Notes under the pieces: model-generated
Database searches by the model: none
Told to the model about the DNA's origin: nothing
What the model saw: only the letters and a program-made list of their open reading frames with translations
Program-made: the position numbers and the translations under genes
Assembly: GCA_900618795.1 (NCBI GenBank)
Contig: UYJD01000013.1
Span: 124,001-188,000, forward strand
Direction of reading: 5' to 3'
DNA: 64,000 bases
From: Cyanodermella asteris
Taxonomy: Eukaryota > Ascomycota > Lecanoromycetes > Ostropales > Stictidaceae
Part shown: positions 52,746-63,855 of the stretch, in pieces
Layout: every line of letters starts with the position of its first letter
Numbering within the stretch: the stretch's first letter is position 1

Positions 52746-54344
52746 ATGGCCCCGAAACGTGTGTAGCCTGCAGCTCATCCAAATCCGCATATACGGCTGA
52801 CACATTACCGCTAGGCGCCCTCTGCTGCATTTCAGTCGACATCGACGCCGTCGCCGGCTGGCTCGGCTCTTACCAAGGCGAAGACTCCACCTCCGACATC
52901 CCACGGGGCCTCTTCGCCGGCACAATCGGTGTCCGCCGACTCCTCAAATTATTCGCCAAATACAACATCAAGACAACATGGTTCATTCCGGGTCACTCGC
53001 TGGAAACCTTCCCGGAGGAGTGTGCTATGATCCGGGATGCTGGGCATGAAATGTGAGTTGCAGACAGCTGGGATGAGATGCGAACGAGAGGAGTTTGGAC
53101 GAACTGATTCTGTGTCGTAGTGGTTTGCATGGATATTCACACGAGAATCCGACGAACATGTCCCTGGAGCAGCAACATGCGATTTTGGACAAAACGTATA
53201 AGCAGATTACGGAGTTTGCGGGCAAGCCGCCGAGGGGGAGTGTGGCGCCTTGGTGGGAGGCGTCAAAGGAGGGAGCGGAGCTGTTGCTCAAGTATGGTAT
53301 TGAGTATGGTAAGTGCAAGCGGCGGCTCTCTTCCTTATTCCTCTTTCCAGCGCTAGTCTCTCTTGGTGGCTCGGGCTGGGCGTTGAACTGTCGATGGGCA
53401 CGAATCTGGGACTGATGAAGACCTATCACAGATCATTCATTCTCTCACCACGACTGCCAGTCGTATTTCCTGCGAATTGGGGACGAATGGACGAAAATCG
53501 ATTATTCGAAACATCCCTCTTACTGGATGAAGCCGCTCGTCAAGGGGTCAGAAACAGGTCTCGTTGAGATCCCTTCGAACTGGTATCTTGACGATGTATG
53601 TCGTGCGCATGCAATACGCACCAGTCGTGAGAGGATAGTCAGGTGCTGATAAGCAGATATAGCTTCCTCCCATGATGTTCATTAAGAAAGCAGCCAACTC
53701 ACATGGCTGGGTGAACGCAAGGGATGTCGAGGACCTGTGGAAGGATCACCTCAACTACTTCTATCGAGAAGAAGAGGAGTTTTGCTTCCCGGTGACGATC
53801 CATCCGGACGTCAGTGGGCATCCGCATGGACTGTTGCTTCTTGAGAGGTAAGCCTTCGATCCACGGAAGCTCTTGGCAGCTGTGCGACGCATGGCTCAAG
53901 ACTCGGCGTAGACTCGATTCAGACCGTGATCACCGCACTGCAAATGATCATCCTTGCGAGTTCTTGCGAAGCATTCTTGCTGACACTTACCAGGCTGATC
54001 GAGTACATCAACACCCACGAAGGAGTCGAATGGCTCACCATGGAGGTATGACGATGTCACATGCATGCACTAATGCAAACTTCCCTCCAGCTCGACGGCG
54101 AGGAGCTGACGGTATTCTGCAGCAAATCTGCGATGACTTCAAGTCGAAGAACAAGCCCGTCAGTGGGTCTCTCTTACCTGCCGAACCCGGCGAGATCTTG
54201 CGAAATCCCGGTGAGTTCAAGATCTCTGCCCCTCCTCTCAGATCAATACATGTGAACGCACCCAGCATCATCTGCTCGGAGAGCTCAAGTAATGAGAAAC
54301 TGTCACGCAATCCTGGACAGCTGTCGGATAAACGTGCCGGTTAA
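52746..54344 (+). CDS. intracellular polysaccharide deacetylase (PgdA-type)
   Basis: Seven exons rebuilt from splice sites and family match: 52746-52758, 52815-53052, 53121-53308, 53432-53595, 53663-53847, 53994-54045 and 54123-54344; 353 residues. The 13-nt first exon gives MAPKR, joined to [19 protein letters not shown]. Metal-site residues are Asp13/Asp15 and His87/His91 (GLHGYSH). Further family segments are [61 protein letters not shown] and [10 protein letters not shown]. No signal peptide, so cytosolic. Relatives resemble Helicobacter PgdA; the fungal substrate is uncertain. The tail after EILRNPG is longer than I expect, and a GTGAGT at about 54208 suggests an unresolved last intron. 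Confidence 0.88.
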
Positions 54345-57300
54345 GCGTCAAGCTTCATTTGTTTTGAGTTGGCAGCGAGCCGCCGGGACTGACGTAGATG
54401 GATGGTAATGTTTCGAAATATTGCTGATCTCGATGGGCTAACGCGCTCTGGGTGTTGCCAGATCTGGAATTGCGAAGAGCCTAGATGCGCGAATTTGCCG
54501 ATTGAGCTTCAGGGATCAGCGAGCTCTGTACCGCGGTCTCATCTGCGAGATTCGCAGAAACAGTGAATCACAGTGCTCGGTCTGGCCAACGGGATCTCCA
54601 TAAGATACCTGTGAAGCTTTGGGCCCTTTCATCGGAAAGTGGGCAGTTAATCGGATCTGCGCGTGGTTTGGCATTATGTACAGCGACTTCGTAAGTCGTG
54701 AAAGGCTTGTTGGAACGTGGGAAGGTTTATTGGTTTCCGGCATGTTCTTGGCAGCCATAGTAGTATGTGAGCCAGTTTCGATGACTGCGATGTTATCACG
54801 CGCCGGCCCTACCTCTGCCTTGGTGTATCTGGAGCATGGATCATGTGTCACCATATGAGACACGATCGAGATGAGTTTTGAAGACCCTCTCGATCATGGA
54901 CCAAGCTTTTGAAGTGGCGGTTAGACACTTCGCGGTGATGCAGCCCAAGACGGGAAGTCGAGGCATGGCGAGTTAAGCAACGCCAATTGCTGGGCATCCA
55001 AAGCCACCACGCGAGCGGTCCAGACAGTATGAATAACAATGACGCGCATTTGTCCCACGTACATCTCATGGAAGAGCATGGTGCTGTGCTCCAGAATCTG
55101 CGATACGCATGCAGTAGATTTTGTGCAAAGGTCATAGCCGTGTCTGATGCGATATAGCATCCCAGTGCCTGGTCATCAGTCCTGACAGCCGCCCGGCGTA
55201 AGATGTGTGATTGCTTACGCTTGGTTTCATTACTGGACTGAGGATCATCTCACCACAAGACAATACAATTATCGGCAAGCTGGAGGGTTAAGCAAAGGGA
55301 CCTCGGGACATGATTGTCGACCCGCAGATGTGCTGGCAGGGTCTGCTAGTCTGGAGATGCATCTCTCTGATCATCGATGAAAATTCGATAATTACTGTTG
55401 TCGAAACCGTTCGATGCGCGAAACGCTCCATAGACCTTTGGATCAGTTAAAAAAAAAATAGTTGCGACCCGGCTGAGTGCCCTCCGCTGTCGCTACCACG
55501 CGCCAGGCTTTACTTTCTGAATGTTCAGCGGTAGCCACTGAAATACTGTTCACATCCTCCTTTGGAATCCATGTCCGCTGGAGAAGGCGAGGCCGGAATT
55601 TTCATGACGGAGGCTGAACTATTAATGGACGAGCTTCCTTTCACTATCACATTGCGCAATAAGAGGTGCAGCCTATAAGCCACACGGTCAGATGAGCTCC
55701 CGGCACGCAGGTCGCTATTCGCTCCTGCGGCAGGCTTTGGCGAACTTTGCCAGATTTTCGGATGACAGCTTCCCTCTTGAGGAGTGACAGAAGGGAGCCA
55801 ACCTTCTGGAAAGCCATGCAGTGTGAAAAGATCTGACGTGGTTGGTGGAGAAAAAGAAACACGGTCGCCGCTTGCGTGGGCGAGAAGGACCAGGAGGCGC
55901 GGGAAGACTAAATCCTGGCGGCCAGGCTTGACTTGTCCCAGCCAGCACGTGCTGTTATCGAAGCTTGTGATTGGTTGTGCTCGACGTCCTGTCATGGTTT
56001 CTGTGAGACTTTTCCTTCAACCCATGCTGAACAGCAGTCTCGCTTCGCCCACCTGGGATGGGAGTCGCGAGAGGCCCTGCCAGCTTGTGCCAGCATTACG
56101 GGCGGACTCTTTCTGCTCGCGTGAGAGCTGCGTCGCCTGGTATTCTGCCCCAGGAGACCATCATAGCTGGATGCTCGGAGAGGAAAACAACGAATGCATG
56201 CAGCCAAAGAAATGGAGGGGCGAAGCAGTGGCCAGTCCCGTTGATGAATCGGGGAGCGAATACGGACATTGTCCCGCGCGTAGGTGTGCGCGTTGTGCAA
56301 GCCATAGAACATCGCATCAGGCCATCGCTCGACGCCGTTGGAAGAAGCCACACGCTGTCTTACGCTCTTTCCACTTTCTCCCCGGACGCAGATAGTGTCT
56401 AGACATGCAGCTGGGGGTAAAGCGGTCGCCGTATATGCTGAGATCTGCAATCCACGACACCTGTCTGAACATATCGACAGCCACGATACTGCATCGGGAC
56501 AAGAAAAGTACATCTCAGAGCGAATTGAATGTGTGACATGACTGAGATGAAGTCTCGAAGAAGCCGCAAATCGGTTCTGGCCGTCGGCTCGCAGCAGAGG
56601 GTGTCGCAAGCACAAGCGTCGCAACCACTCACAGAACAGAGACAAACAACGTGATTGACTTCGCTCGTGGCGTGCCCCACCGTCTGGTGATGGCAATCCC
56701 ATGGGCTCGAATCGATAATCTCTGCTCGCGACAGGGCCAAGTGGATCCCATCCTATGTACGAACGCCGGCACTGCTCCCACGCGATTGTCCGTCAGCCGT
56801 TTCCACAGCAGTTCGGTGTTTGATGATTCGATCTCGGGCGACTTTCGGCCCTTGCACGGGGCATGTCGGGCTTCTCCCATTGGGCTGTATACGGCCATAA
56901 GTGTCGCATCGTCGTAGCGGGTCCCGTGTCGCATTCAGTCTTGATGCCGTCGGGGCATTCTTGTCGCGTATGGAGCTGCTGCAGGGAGCCCTGTCGCCGT
57001 CCTCCGTCAGGCGTCAGCCCTGCGGTGTAGAGAAATGGAGTCGAGCACTGCTATCACGAGCGCTCGATTCGAGGCGCAAGCTGCGCTGCCATGGGCTGCG
57101 GTATTATCGTGCAGGCCATGGCGCGTTCGACGTCGATTCTTCTCAACGAGAAAGCTTGTCAAAGCTTGGAGGACGCCGATCCAGCTGATTCGTCGGAGGA
57201 TGGAGCTGACACACGAGGTACACGGCCGGCTGGTGGATTCGAGTGGTGGTCTGGAGCCGACAGAGTTCCAGCGCCACCTTAATTTACCTCCAAGCATGAC

Positions 57301-57551
57301 ACTAGTTCGGCCTCTCCCACCAGAGTCCACCAGCGAGCCCATCGCTATCGGCAACCCGAAACATATAACCTCCTTCGGCCCTGGTCCCCTCCTCTCTGGC
57401 CTCTCACCCTCTCGAAAGTACCTCTCCTCGCGGTACCTACACGACATCTCCTCCAAGTCCAGCCGGAGTCGAGCATCACCGAGGGACACCGACTTCACTT
57501 CACAAATCCCCCCTTTCGGCTAGCAGCAGCTCGCTGCATCCTTCGCCTATC
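54345..57551. other. Gene-poor intergenic region, 3.2 kb
   Basis: Open frames exist on both strands (for example 55992-56702 minus, 55784-56395 plus) but overlap each other and show no domain. A 12-bp palindrome CAGCACGTGCTG at 55943-55954 contains the CACGTG box. The last 250 bp are C/T-rich leader of the phosphate transporter. Confidence 0.5.
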
Positions 57552-59279
57552 ATGGCAGCCCCCGTCGCCGGCAACAAGACCTCTGGCGGAAACGCCGCTT
57601 TCCACAACTTCAACAACGACTTTGCTCACATTGCCGACCCCAACGAGCGTCGCCGCCTCGCTCTCGCCGAGATCGACAAGGCCCCCTTTGGCTGGTACCA
57701 CGTCCGCGCTGTTGTCGTCGCCGGTATCGGTTTCTTCACTGACGCCTACGATATCTTCGCCATCAACTTCGTCACAACTCTCCTCGGTATAGTCTACTGG
57801 CACAATGCCACCACCAAGCCTGGAACGATCCCCTCGGACGCCGACACTGCTATCAAGGCCGCCACTTCCGGTGGTACCGTTATTGGCCAGGTTGGTTTCG
57901 GTATTCTTGCAGACATTGTTGGACGTAAGAAGATGTACGGACTCGAGTTGATTGTCATCATCTTCGCTACTCTCGCCCAGGCTCTCTCGGCTGCCTCTCC
58001 CAGCGTCACCATTGTCGGAATCATCGTTTTCTGGCGTGTCATCCTCGGTATCGGTATTGGTGGAGACTACCCGCTCTCTGCCATCATCACCTCCGAGTTC
58101 GGTACGACCAAGTGGCGTGGAGCCATGATGGGAGCCGTCTTCGCCAACCAGGGCCTCGGCCAGTTTGCTGCTGGTATCGTTGCTCTGATCAGCGTTGCTG
58201 GTTTCAAGGATTCTCTCATCGGCGCTTCCAAGCAGGCTACCTGCTCTGGTGGCTGCATCGAGTCCGTCGACAAGATTTGGCGTATCATCATCGGGTTCGG
58301 TGCCGTCCCGGCTTGCATCGCCCTCTACTACCGTCTCACCATCCCCGAAACTCCCCGTTACACTTTCGACATCCAGCGCGATGTTGAGAAGGCTGGCGAG
58401 GACGTCAAGGCCTACATCCAGGGCAAGCCCGAGGGTCACCCTGACGAGGTTCGCCGTCTCCAGACCCTCCAGGTCTCCAAGGAGCAGCTCGAGTCTAACC
58501 GCCCCAGCTTCAAGGACTTTGTCCGCTACAACTCGCAGTGGAAGCACGGCAAGATTCTGCTCGGTGCCGCCGCTTCGTGGTTCTTGCTCGATGTTGCCTT
58601 CTATGGTATCGGTCTGAACAACACCATCATCATCGGCGCCATCGGCTACGGCGGAGGAAGCAACCTCTACCAGATCCTCTACAATCTGGCCGTCGGCAAC
58701 ATCATCCTCGTCGTCGCCGGTGCCATTCCCGGTTACTGGGTCACAGTCGCCCTCGTCGACACCTGGGGACGCAAGCCTATTCAGCTCATGGGCTTCACCA
58801 TCCTGACCATCCTCTTCTGCATCATCGGCTTCGCCTTTGACAAGATTGGCGACCACGGCCTGCTTGCCTGCTTCGTCCTCGCTCAGTTCTTCTTCAACTT
58901 CGGCCCCAACGCCACCACCTTCATCATCCCCGGCGAGGTCTTCCCCACCCGTTACCGCTCGACCTCGCACGGTCTCTGCGCCGCCGCCGGAAAGGTTGGC
59001 TCCATCATCGCTCAGGTCATCATCGGTCCGCTTCGTACACGCGGCGCCAGCCCCAACGCCACCAGCTTCCGCGACCAGAACCCCTGGTTGAACCACGTCA
59101 TCGAGATTTTCGCCCTCTTCATGTTGCTCGGCATCTTCACCACCCTTCTCTTGCCCGAGACCAAGCGCAAGACTCTCGAGGAGCTCAGCGGTGAGGAGCC
59201 CGCTGCCGCCGACGCTTTGCAGACGATTCACGGTCACGGCGCCACCAACGAGAAGCGCGTTTCTGGTTCTGACGCTTAG
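57552..59279 (+). CDS. PHO84: high-affinity inorganic phosphate/H+ symporter
   Basis: Intronless, 575 residues, full length for the family, 12 membrane segments. After a hydrophilic start come FGWYHVRAVVVAGIGFFTDAYDIFAIN (helix 1), GQVGFGILADIVGRKKMYG, and the phosphate-transporter signature GIGIGGDYPLSAIITSEF. The central loop carries SRYTFDI-type sequence (PETPRYTFDIQRDV) and the second half DTWGRKPIQLMGF, FFFNFGPNATTFIIPGEVFPTRYRSTSHG and LLPETKRKTLEELSGE. It takes up phosphate at the plasma membrane; family members are induced by phosphate starvation through the Pho4/NUC-1 factor. Strong C/T-ending codon bias points to high expression and creates a long antisense frame that is not a gene. 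Confidence 0.95.
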   Translation: MAAPVAGNKTSGGNAAFHNFNNDFAHIADPNERRRLALAEIDKAPFGWYHVRAVVVAGIGFFTDAYDIFAINFVTTLLGIVYWHNATTKPGTIPSDADTAIKAATSGGTVIGQVGFGILADIVGRKKMYGLELIVIIFATLAQALSAASPSVTIVGIIVFWRVILGIGIGGDYPLSAIITSEFGTTKWRGAMMGAVFANQGLGQFAAGIVALISVAGFKDSLIGASKQATCSGGCIESVDKIWRIIIGFGAVPACIALYYRLTIPETPRYTFDIQRDVEKAGEDVKAYIQGKPEGHPDEVRRLQTLQVSKEQLESNRPSFKDFVRYNSQWKHGKILLGAAASWFLLDVAFYGIGLNNTIIIGAIGYGGGSNLYQILYNLAVGNIILVVAGAIPGYWVTVALVDTWGRKPIQLMGFTILTILFCIIGFAFDKIGDHGLLACFVLAQFFFNFGPNATTFIIPGEVFPTRYRSTSHGLCAAAGKVGSIIAQVIIGPLRTRGASPNATSFRDQNPWLNHVIEIFALFMLLGIFTTLLLPETKRKTLEELSGEEPAAADALQTIHGHGATNEKRVSGSDA

Positions 59280-60609
59280 ATTGATCGAATCTGTGCGGAA
59301 CGGAATGTGTTCGAGGGGAATTATGCGGAAAATAATGTGATACCAATTTGAAAGCTTTGCTACATATCTACCTACTTATTACCCCCCATTTTGAATAACG
59401 AGATAGATTGATGTCTGTCATGATGCATCGGAAGGTTTAATGGTCTCATCAGTCTGTGACGCGCGACCTACTCCGAGATGTAACAAATCTGTGTATCCTA
59501 ATACATCTACTGAACAAAGAATCTTCCATCCAATCAAGAGCATAATCAAACCGGTTGTACTCACAGCGATTTTACAGAACGACACTCGCCGACTTTTCAC
59601 CCGCAAACACGTCTCGCAATAGGAATCGCACCCCGTCAAATCCTACCCAACGCACGCACAACTTTTGCGTAATTCGATTTTCACCAACGCCACTCCGTTC
59701 CGCCCTCTTTCGACGACCGAGCCCGTTTCGACCACCCGATTCCATTCTATTCCAACTGCAACAAAGCTTCCGTGATCCTCCAACGTGTTCTCTCTCTCTC
59801 TCTCTCTCTCTCCCCTGCCACGTCACGTCTCCCTCGCGACGCCATGGCCACTCCGGCGTTTCGTGCCACTTGCACGACAACAGTCCCCCCCAATCGCAAA
59901 ACAGTACAGTACAGTACCCGATCCTACTCAATGAGAAAGAAAAAAGAAACGTGGCTTTGAATTTTTTTCTGGAGGGGGACCGAGGGGGGAAGGGAAGGGA
60001 GGGCAAACGGACGAGAGACCCTCCTGATCCCACCACGCTTTGGACTCGATGCGTTATCGGGTTTACAACTCGGATTGAGGAAAACCGTCATCCGCATGGA
60101 AAAGTCAAGGGTGGAAAAAATAGTTCTTTGTTGAACGGCCACGGGGGGTAACCCGAAAAAAATAATGATGATGTACGTGGTTGGCGCTGTGCGGGCCCTC
60201 TTTACCTCATGTTGTTGGGGTGGTGCTGTGGGTGTCACTATAGCGTGTCGCCCTTGGAGGGAGCGTTCTTTGGCTAACAGAACAGAAGTGGTGTTTTGCT
60301 TCGACGATTCTGCTTCAAGGGTACTCGGTCTAGTTCACGGTGTCCCGACGGTCGTTGTGTTCGAAACGTGCTGGACTTTTTTGCGTGACCATGGGAAGAA
60401 ACCGTGCGCAGTGCGTCCAGTCGCTATTCTATGATGGGATACGCTGGTCGATTTTCAGTATGCGTCCCTGCTGTGGACGCCAAGTCGGACAACAATGATT
60501 GTGCAGAAGCATCAATTGCTCCGTATGCTGCATGAAGGGTATTTTGACAAATGCCTCACCACGAATCATCCCACGATCCCTCTTGCGGGCCAATGGAGAG
60601 CCGAAAGAC
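59280..60609. other. Intergenic, convergent 3' ends, 1.3 kb
   Basis: No gene is supported. It contains a (TC)12 run and A/G-rich low-complexity sequence around 59925-60015, giving short frames of odd composition only. Confidence 0.5.
59789..59812. repeat. (TC)12 microsatellite
   Basis: Twelve uninterrupted TC units. It lies in the spacer between the convergent phosphate transporter and AlkB-fusion genes. Confidence 0.9.
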
Positions 60610-62424
60610 TCATCCGGCCGGCGGGTTCACAACAATCAGATCCAGAGCATCGAAACCCCCTCCGTACTCCTTATCCCAGTCGAATTCGCTCTGATGATTC
60701 TCCCGCCCAAAAGCAACCAACATCCGTTCCGCCTCGTCGCTCTCCGCCGACATGACATTGCCGTCCCCATCAACCTCCCCTTTACTCTTCTTCCTCGCGC
60801 CCTGGCCCCAAATCCTCTTCCTCGCCGCATCCGTCCACGTCCCGATATGCCGAAACGTCAAACTGATCCTCTCACCTCCATACGCCTTCTCCGCATCCGT
60901 CCTCTCCACCTCCGGCCGCTTATCCGGTCTCACACCATGCAGCCACCGCGCATTCGTCGCCGGTCCGAGCACGAACACGGAATTATGCGGCAGAATCACT
61001 TTCTGGGCTTCGCGTCTCTCGCCAGCGAGCTGTTGTTCACGCGTCTGCCCGCTCTTCTTGATCCGTAGCGTCATTTTGCGCTGGGCACCGAGAGAGACGT
61101 TGATGATGTTGCTGCCGCGCACAATGTCCAGTGTTTTGTCGGAGTGTTCGTGGATGTTGTCGGAGCCGGTGCGGTAGAGTTGGATGAGGACGTGGTTGAA
61201 GGGTTGGGCGAGGAGAGAGGAGACTTCGTTGCGGATCGCTAGGACGGTCGGGGAAAAGGTCGTTAGGGGTGGGCATTCGTCGGCGGGGTGCCGGTAGACG
61301 GGGACCGCGCCGTCGGGGCTGATTTCGCCTTGGACGGCGACTCGCCGGGGGACGTCGCCGGAGCGGTGTTTCATGGAGAGCCATTGGACTTCGGCCTTGA
61401 GTTTCTCGAAGGCGTCCTGGGAGATAGTCGGCGGTAAAGCGTTTGCGATGACTTTGCAGTCGCCTTCTCCGATCTTGGTTCTTGTTGTACCGTTTGAGCT
61501 AGAGCCGTTTGCCTTCCCGGCCTTCCCTTTCCAAGACGTATCCACGGCCTTATCCGCAGTGCTTATTTCAGTAGGTTGGGTAACCGTTCGTTGCTCAGCT
61601 GTGGAGACATCAATGCCATTGAACGCCGATCCAGAAAGCGCCTCAAGGTCCGCGTCCAGCGACGATTTTCCCGTCGCTTCCATGATTATCTCTTCGCTGT
61701 CAACGCCGTGAACGCCGAGCACGTCAGCCATCCTTTGCATTGCCTCTAAATGTATCTGCTCGTCACGATATCCCATGCAGTCCTCCACAACGCTCACTTC
61801 CAGTCCATGCTGCGCAGCATCCGCCGCCGAATAGATTATGGACACATTACTCAGCCCACCACAAATATGCACATCCGTCACCATCTTCATGCGTAGTCCC
61901 ATGAGCAGCGGCGTCCCATCGAATGCCGAAAAATAATGCTTCGTGATCGTAATATCCTTTTCCCGATCCAACATGTCTTCGAGCTCTTGCACCAACTCGG
62001 TCCCCTCTTTTGTCTTCTGCCACATGGGCAGTGGGAGGTCCTTCTCGCTGTCATGTCTCCAATGTCCATCCTGTTCGTTCTGCTTCTTGGCCTTGTCGGC
62101 ATCGCTCAGCTTTGGAAGCTCCTCTTCTTGTTTGCTGGTCGGCATGTAAGCCCGAAGGTCAAAGTACTGGGTGGGGCTCTGGTCGCCAGCATGTGTTGCC
62201 TTCTGCGAGGATATCTCTGTCGTGACCCAAACTATCTCGGTGCCCGTCTTGCGGTAGTACGGGATTATCCTGCGGATCCGGTCCAGAAAGTCCAGCGGGT
62301 TGGCGATGTTGGCGCCACGCTCGCGATTGAATGCATCTTTTTGGCAGTTGAGGATCAGCAACGCCCTTCTGCCTTGGATCTCGGGTGGTTTGATTGAGTC
62401 GTACGGGCCCTTGTGTTTGGACAT
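60610..62424 (-). CDS. isochorismatase-like domain fused to AlkB-type 2OG-Fe(II) dioxygenase
   Basis: Intronless, 604 residues. N-terminal part (about 18-245) has the isochorismatase/cysteine-hydrolase fold pattern: RALLILNCQKDAF, ITITKHYFSAFDGTPL and CGGLSNVSIIYSAADAAQHG. The usual Asp-Lys-Cys triad reads Asn26-Lys162-Ser194, so the hydrolase is probably dead. After a Ser/Thr/Gly linker, residues about 345-532 form an AlkB domain: FNHVLIQLYRTGSDNI, the iron ligands His427-x-Asp429 (EHSDKT) and His496 (RWLHGVRP), INVSLGAQRKMTLR, and the 2-oxoglutarate motif Arg519-x5-Arg525 (RISLTFR). All AlkB residues are intact. Homologues ALKBH2/3 repair alkylated nucleic acids; other members act on RNA or protein, so the substrate is open. 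Confidence 0.9.
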   Translation of the reverse strand: MSKHKGPYDSIKPPEIQGRRALLILNCQKDAFNRERGANIANPLDFLDRIRRIIPYYRKTGTEIVWVTTEISSQKATHAGDQSPTQYFDLRAYMPTSKQEEELPKLSDADKAKKQNEQDGHWRHDSEKDLPLPMWQKTKEGTELVQELEDMLDREKDITITKHYFSAFDGTPLLMGLRMKMVTDVHICGGLSNVSIIYSAADAAQHGLEVSVVEDCMGYRDEQIHLEAMQRMADVLGVHGVDSEEIIMEATGKSSLDADLEALSGSAFNGIDVSTAEQRTVTQPTEISTADKAVDTSWKGKAGKANGSSSNGTTRTKIGEGDCKVIANALPPTISQDAFEKLKAEVQWLSMKHRSGDVPRRVAVQGEISPDGAVPVYRHPADECPPLTTFSPTVLAIRNEVSSLLAQPFNHVLIQLYRTGSDNIHEHSDKTLDIVRGSNIINVSLGAQRKMTLRIKKSGQTREQQLAGERREAQKVILPHNSVFVLGPATNARWLHGVRPDKRPEVERTDAEKAYGGERISLTFRHIGTWTDAARKRIWGQGARKKSKGEVDGDGNVMSAESDEAERMLVAFGRENHQSEFDWDKEYGGGFDALDLIVVNPPAG

Positions 62425-63537
62425 GTTACTGACACTTGGGATCTTGCCGCGATGGGCCGCCGTCAGGGCTGAATGCTTCGCAGGGTGCTGATGTGTCAGG
62501 ACCGTGTCTCGTTTTCCAGTCGGTGGTTTCGATTGAGTCAGATCCGTTCCAAGGTCGGCTCAAACGTCGCTTGTCGAGCGGGATCGAGGCCAAGGTTAAG
62601 GTGGACCTACCTTGGAAATACGCAAAAGCAAAGTAAGGAGCCACCTCCCAGGATATCTAGTTGTATGCCAATTATTGCTGGGAAGCCTCTCCTAGTATGT
62701 CCAGGCGCAGTATATGCACCAAAATGATGCCGCAAGAAAGAATAGCAGGCGAGCGGTAGTCGAGAGCAGAAGCTGCCAACGGCCAGACGGATATAAGTCA
62801 GCGATCAAGGTATGGGTGTGTGCAAAGGCGAAAAATTAGTGCCTCGGAAGATGCGTCTTTATATGCAGATGATAGTAGAATGTGGAGTGAAGGTCTCGGG
62901 CGGCTGACACACGCTGCCTCAGATCAGAGCCATGGGTGACGTTCTGTCGACATCGCTCTGTCGTTCGCACTTGCACTGGGCAATGATGCGGGTCGGCATA
63001 CGACCAAGACGTGTCTGACTTGGATGTACGGACGGTATGGCTAGAGACTGCTGCAGAAGGGTGTGATTCTTTTCTTAGCGCCGCCGGCCAAGACTCGAAG
63101 GTTTAGGTTTGGAGGTTGTGTTGCAGGAGTGCATGCAGGGTACAGAATGCAGCGTTATTAGCTAGCTGATCCAGCAGCCAGATTCACGAGACTGATTATG
63201 TTGTCTAGCTAGTAACGAAGGAGTTGAGGAATGAGGGGCTAGATCGCAAGAAAGGCTCTCGATGCACGCTCGTTCGGCAAGTGTCTCAGCCGACATCCGG
63301 GTCTGGACGCCGCGGCCGTCGTCTGCCTTTTGGGCCTTTCGCCACCTCTTTGGCTTGTTATGGCGCTGTATCTGGCTCTGTGATAGGTGCGGACGAAGGT
63401 TTGGTTTGGGCATAAGAGTAACGTTTGTCTATGCCCACGCGTCTGTGGAAGATGGAAAGTTTGCAAAGCAGTAAAGCACCATGCTTCGAAAACGACATCT
63501 TCCTAGAAGGTCGATCTATCCCTACATCACGCGTTCA
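62425..63537. other. Intergenic, promoter side of the AlkB-fusion gene
   Basis: 1.1 kb up to the gap. No supported gene, repeat or RNA. Confidence 0.5.
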
Positions 63538-63855
63538 NNNNNNNNNNNNNNNNNNNNNNNNNNNNNNNNNNNNNNNNNNNNNNNNNNNNNNNNNNNNNNN
63601 NNNNNNNNNNNNNNNNNNNNNNNNNNNNNNNNNNNNNNNNNNNNNNNNNNNNNNNNNNNNNNNNNNNNNNNNNNNNNNNNNNNNNNNNNNNNNNNNNNNN
63701 NNNNNNNNNNNNNNNNNNNNNNNNNNNNNNNNNNNNNNNNNNNNNNNNNNNNNNNNNNNNNNNNNNNNNNNNNNNNNNNNNNNNNNNNNNNNNNNNNNNN
63801 NNNNNNNNNNNNNNNNNNNNNNNNNNNNNNNNNNNNNNNNNNNNNNNNNNNNNNN
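63538..63855. other. assembly gap (318 N)
   Basis: Run of N. Frames translated as strings of X across it are meaningless. The 145 bases after it (63856-64000) show nothing I can assign. Confidence 0.99.

Noticed and set aside
55784-56702. overlapping long frames on both strands (203 and 236 codons)
   Set aside because: They overlap each other, have no domain and show the mixed composition of non-coding DNA.
57495-59237. 580-codon minus-strand frame covering almost all of the phosphate transporter
   Set aside because: It is a mirror of the C/T-ending codon bias of PHO84: low-complexity Asp/Glu/Gly composition, no domain, and the sense strand matches the transporter family from end to end.
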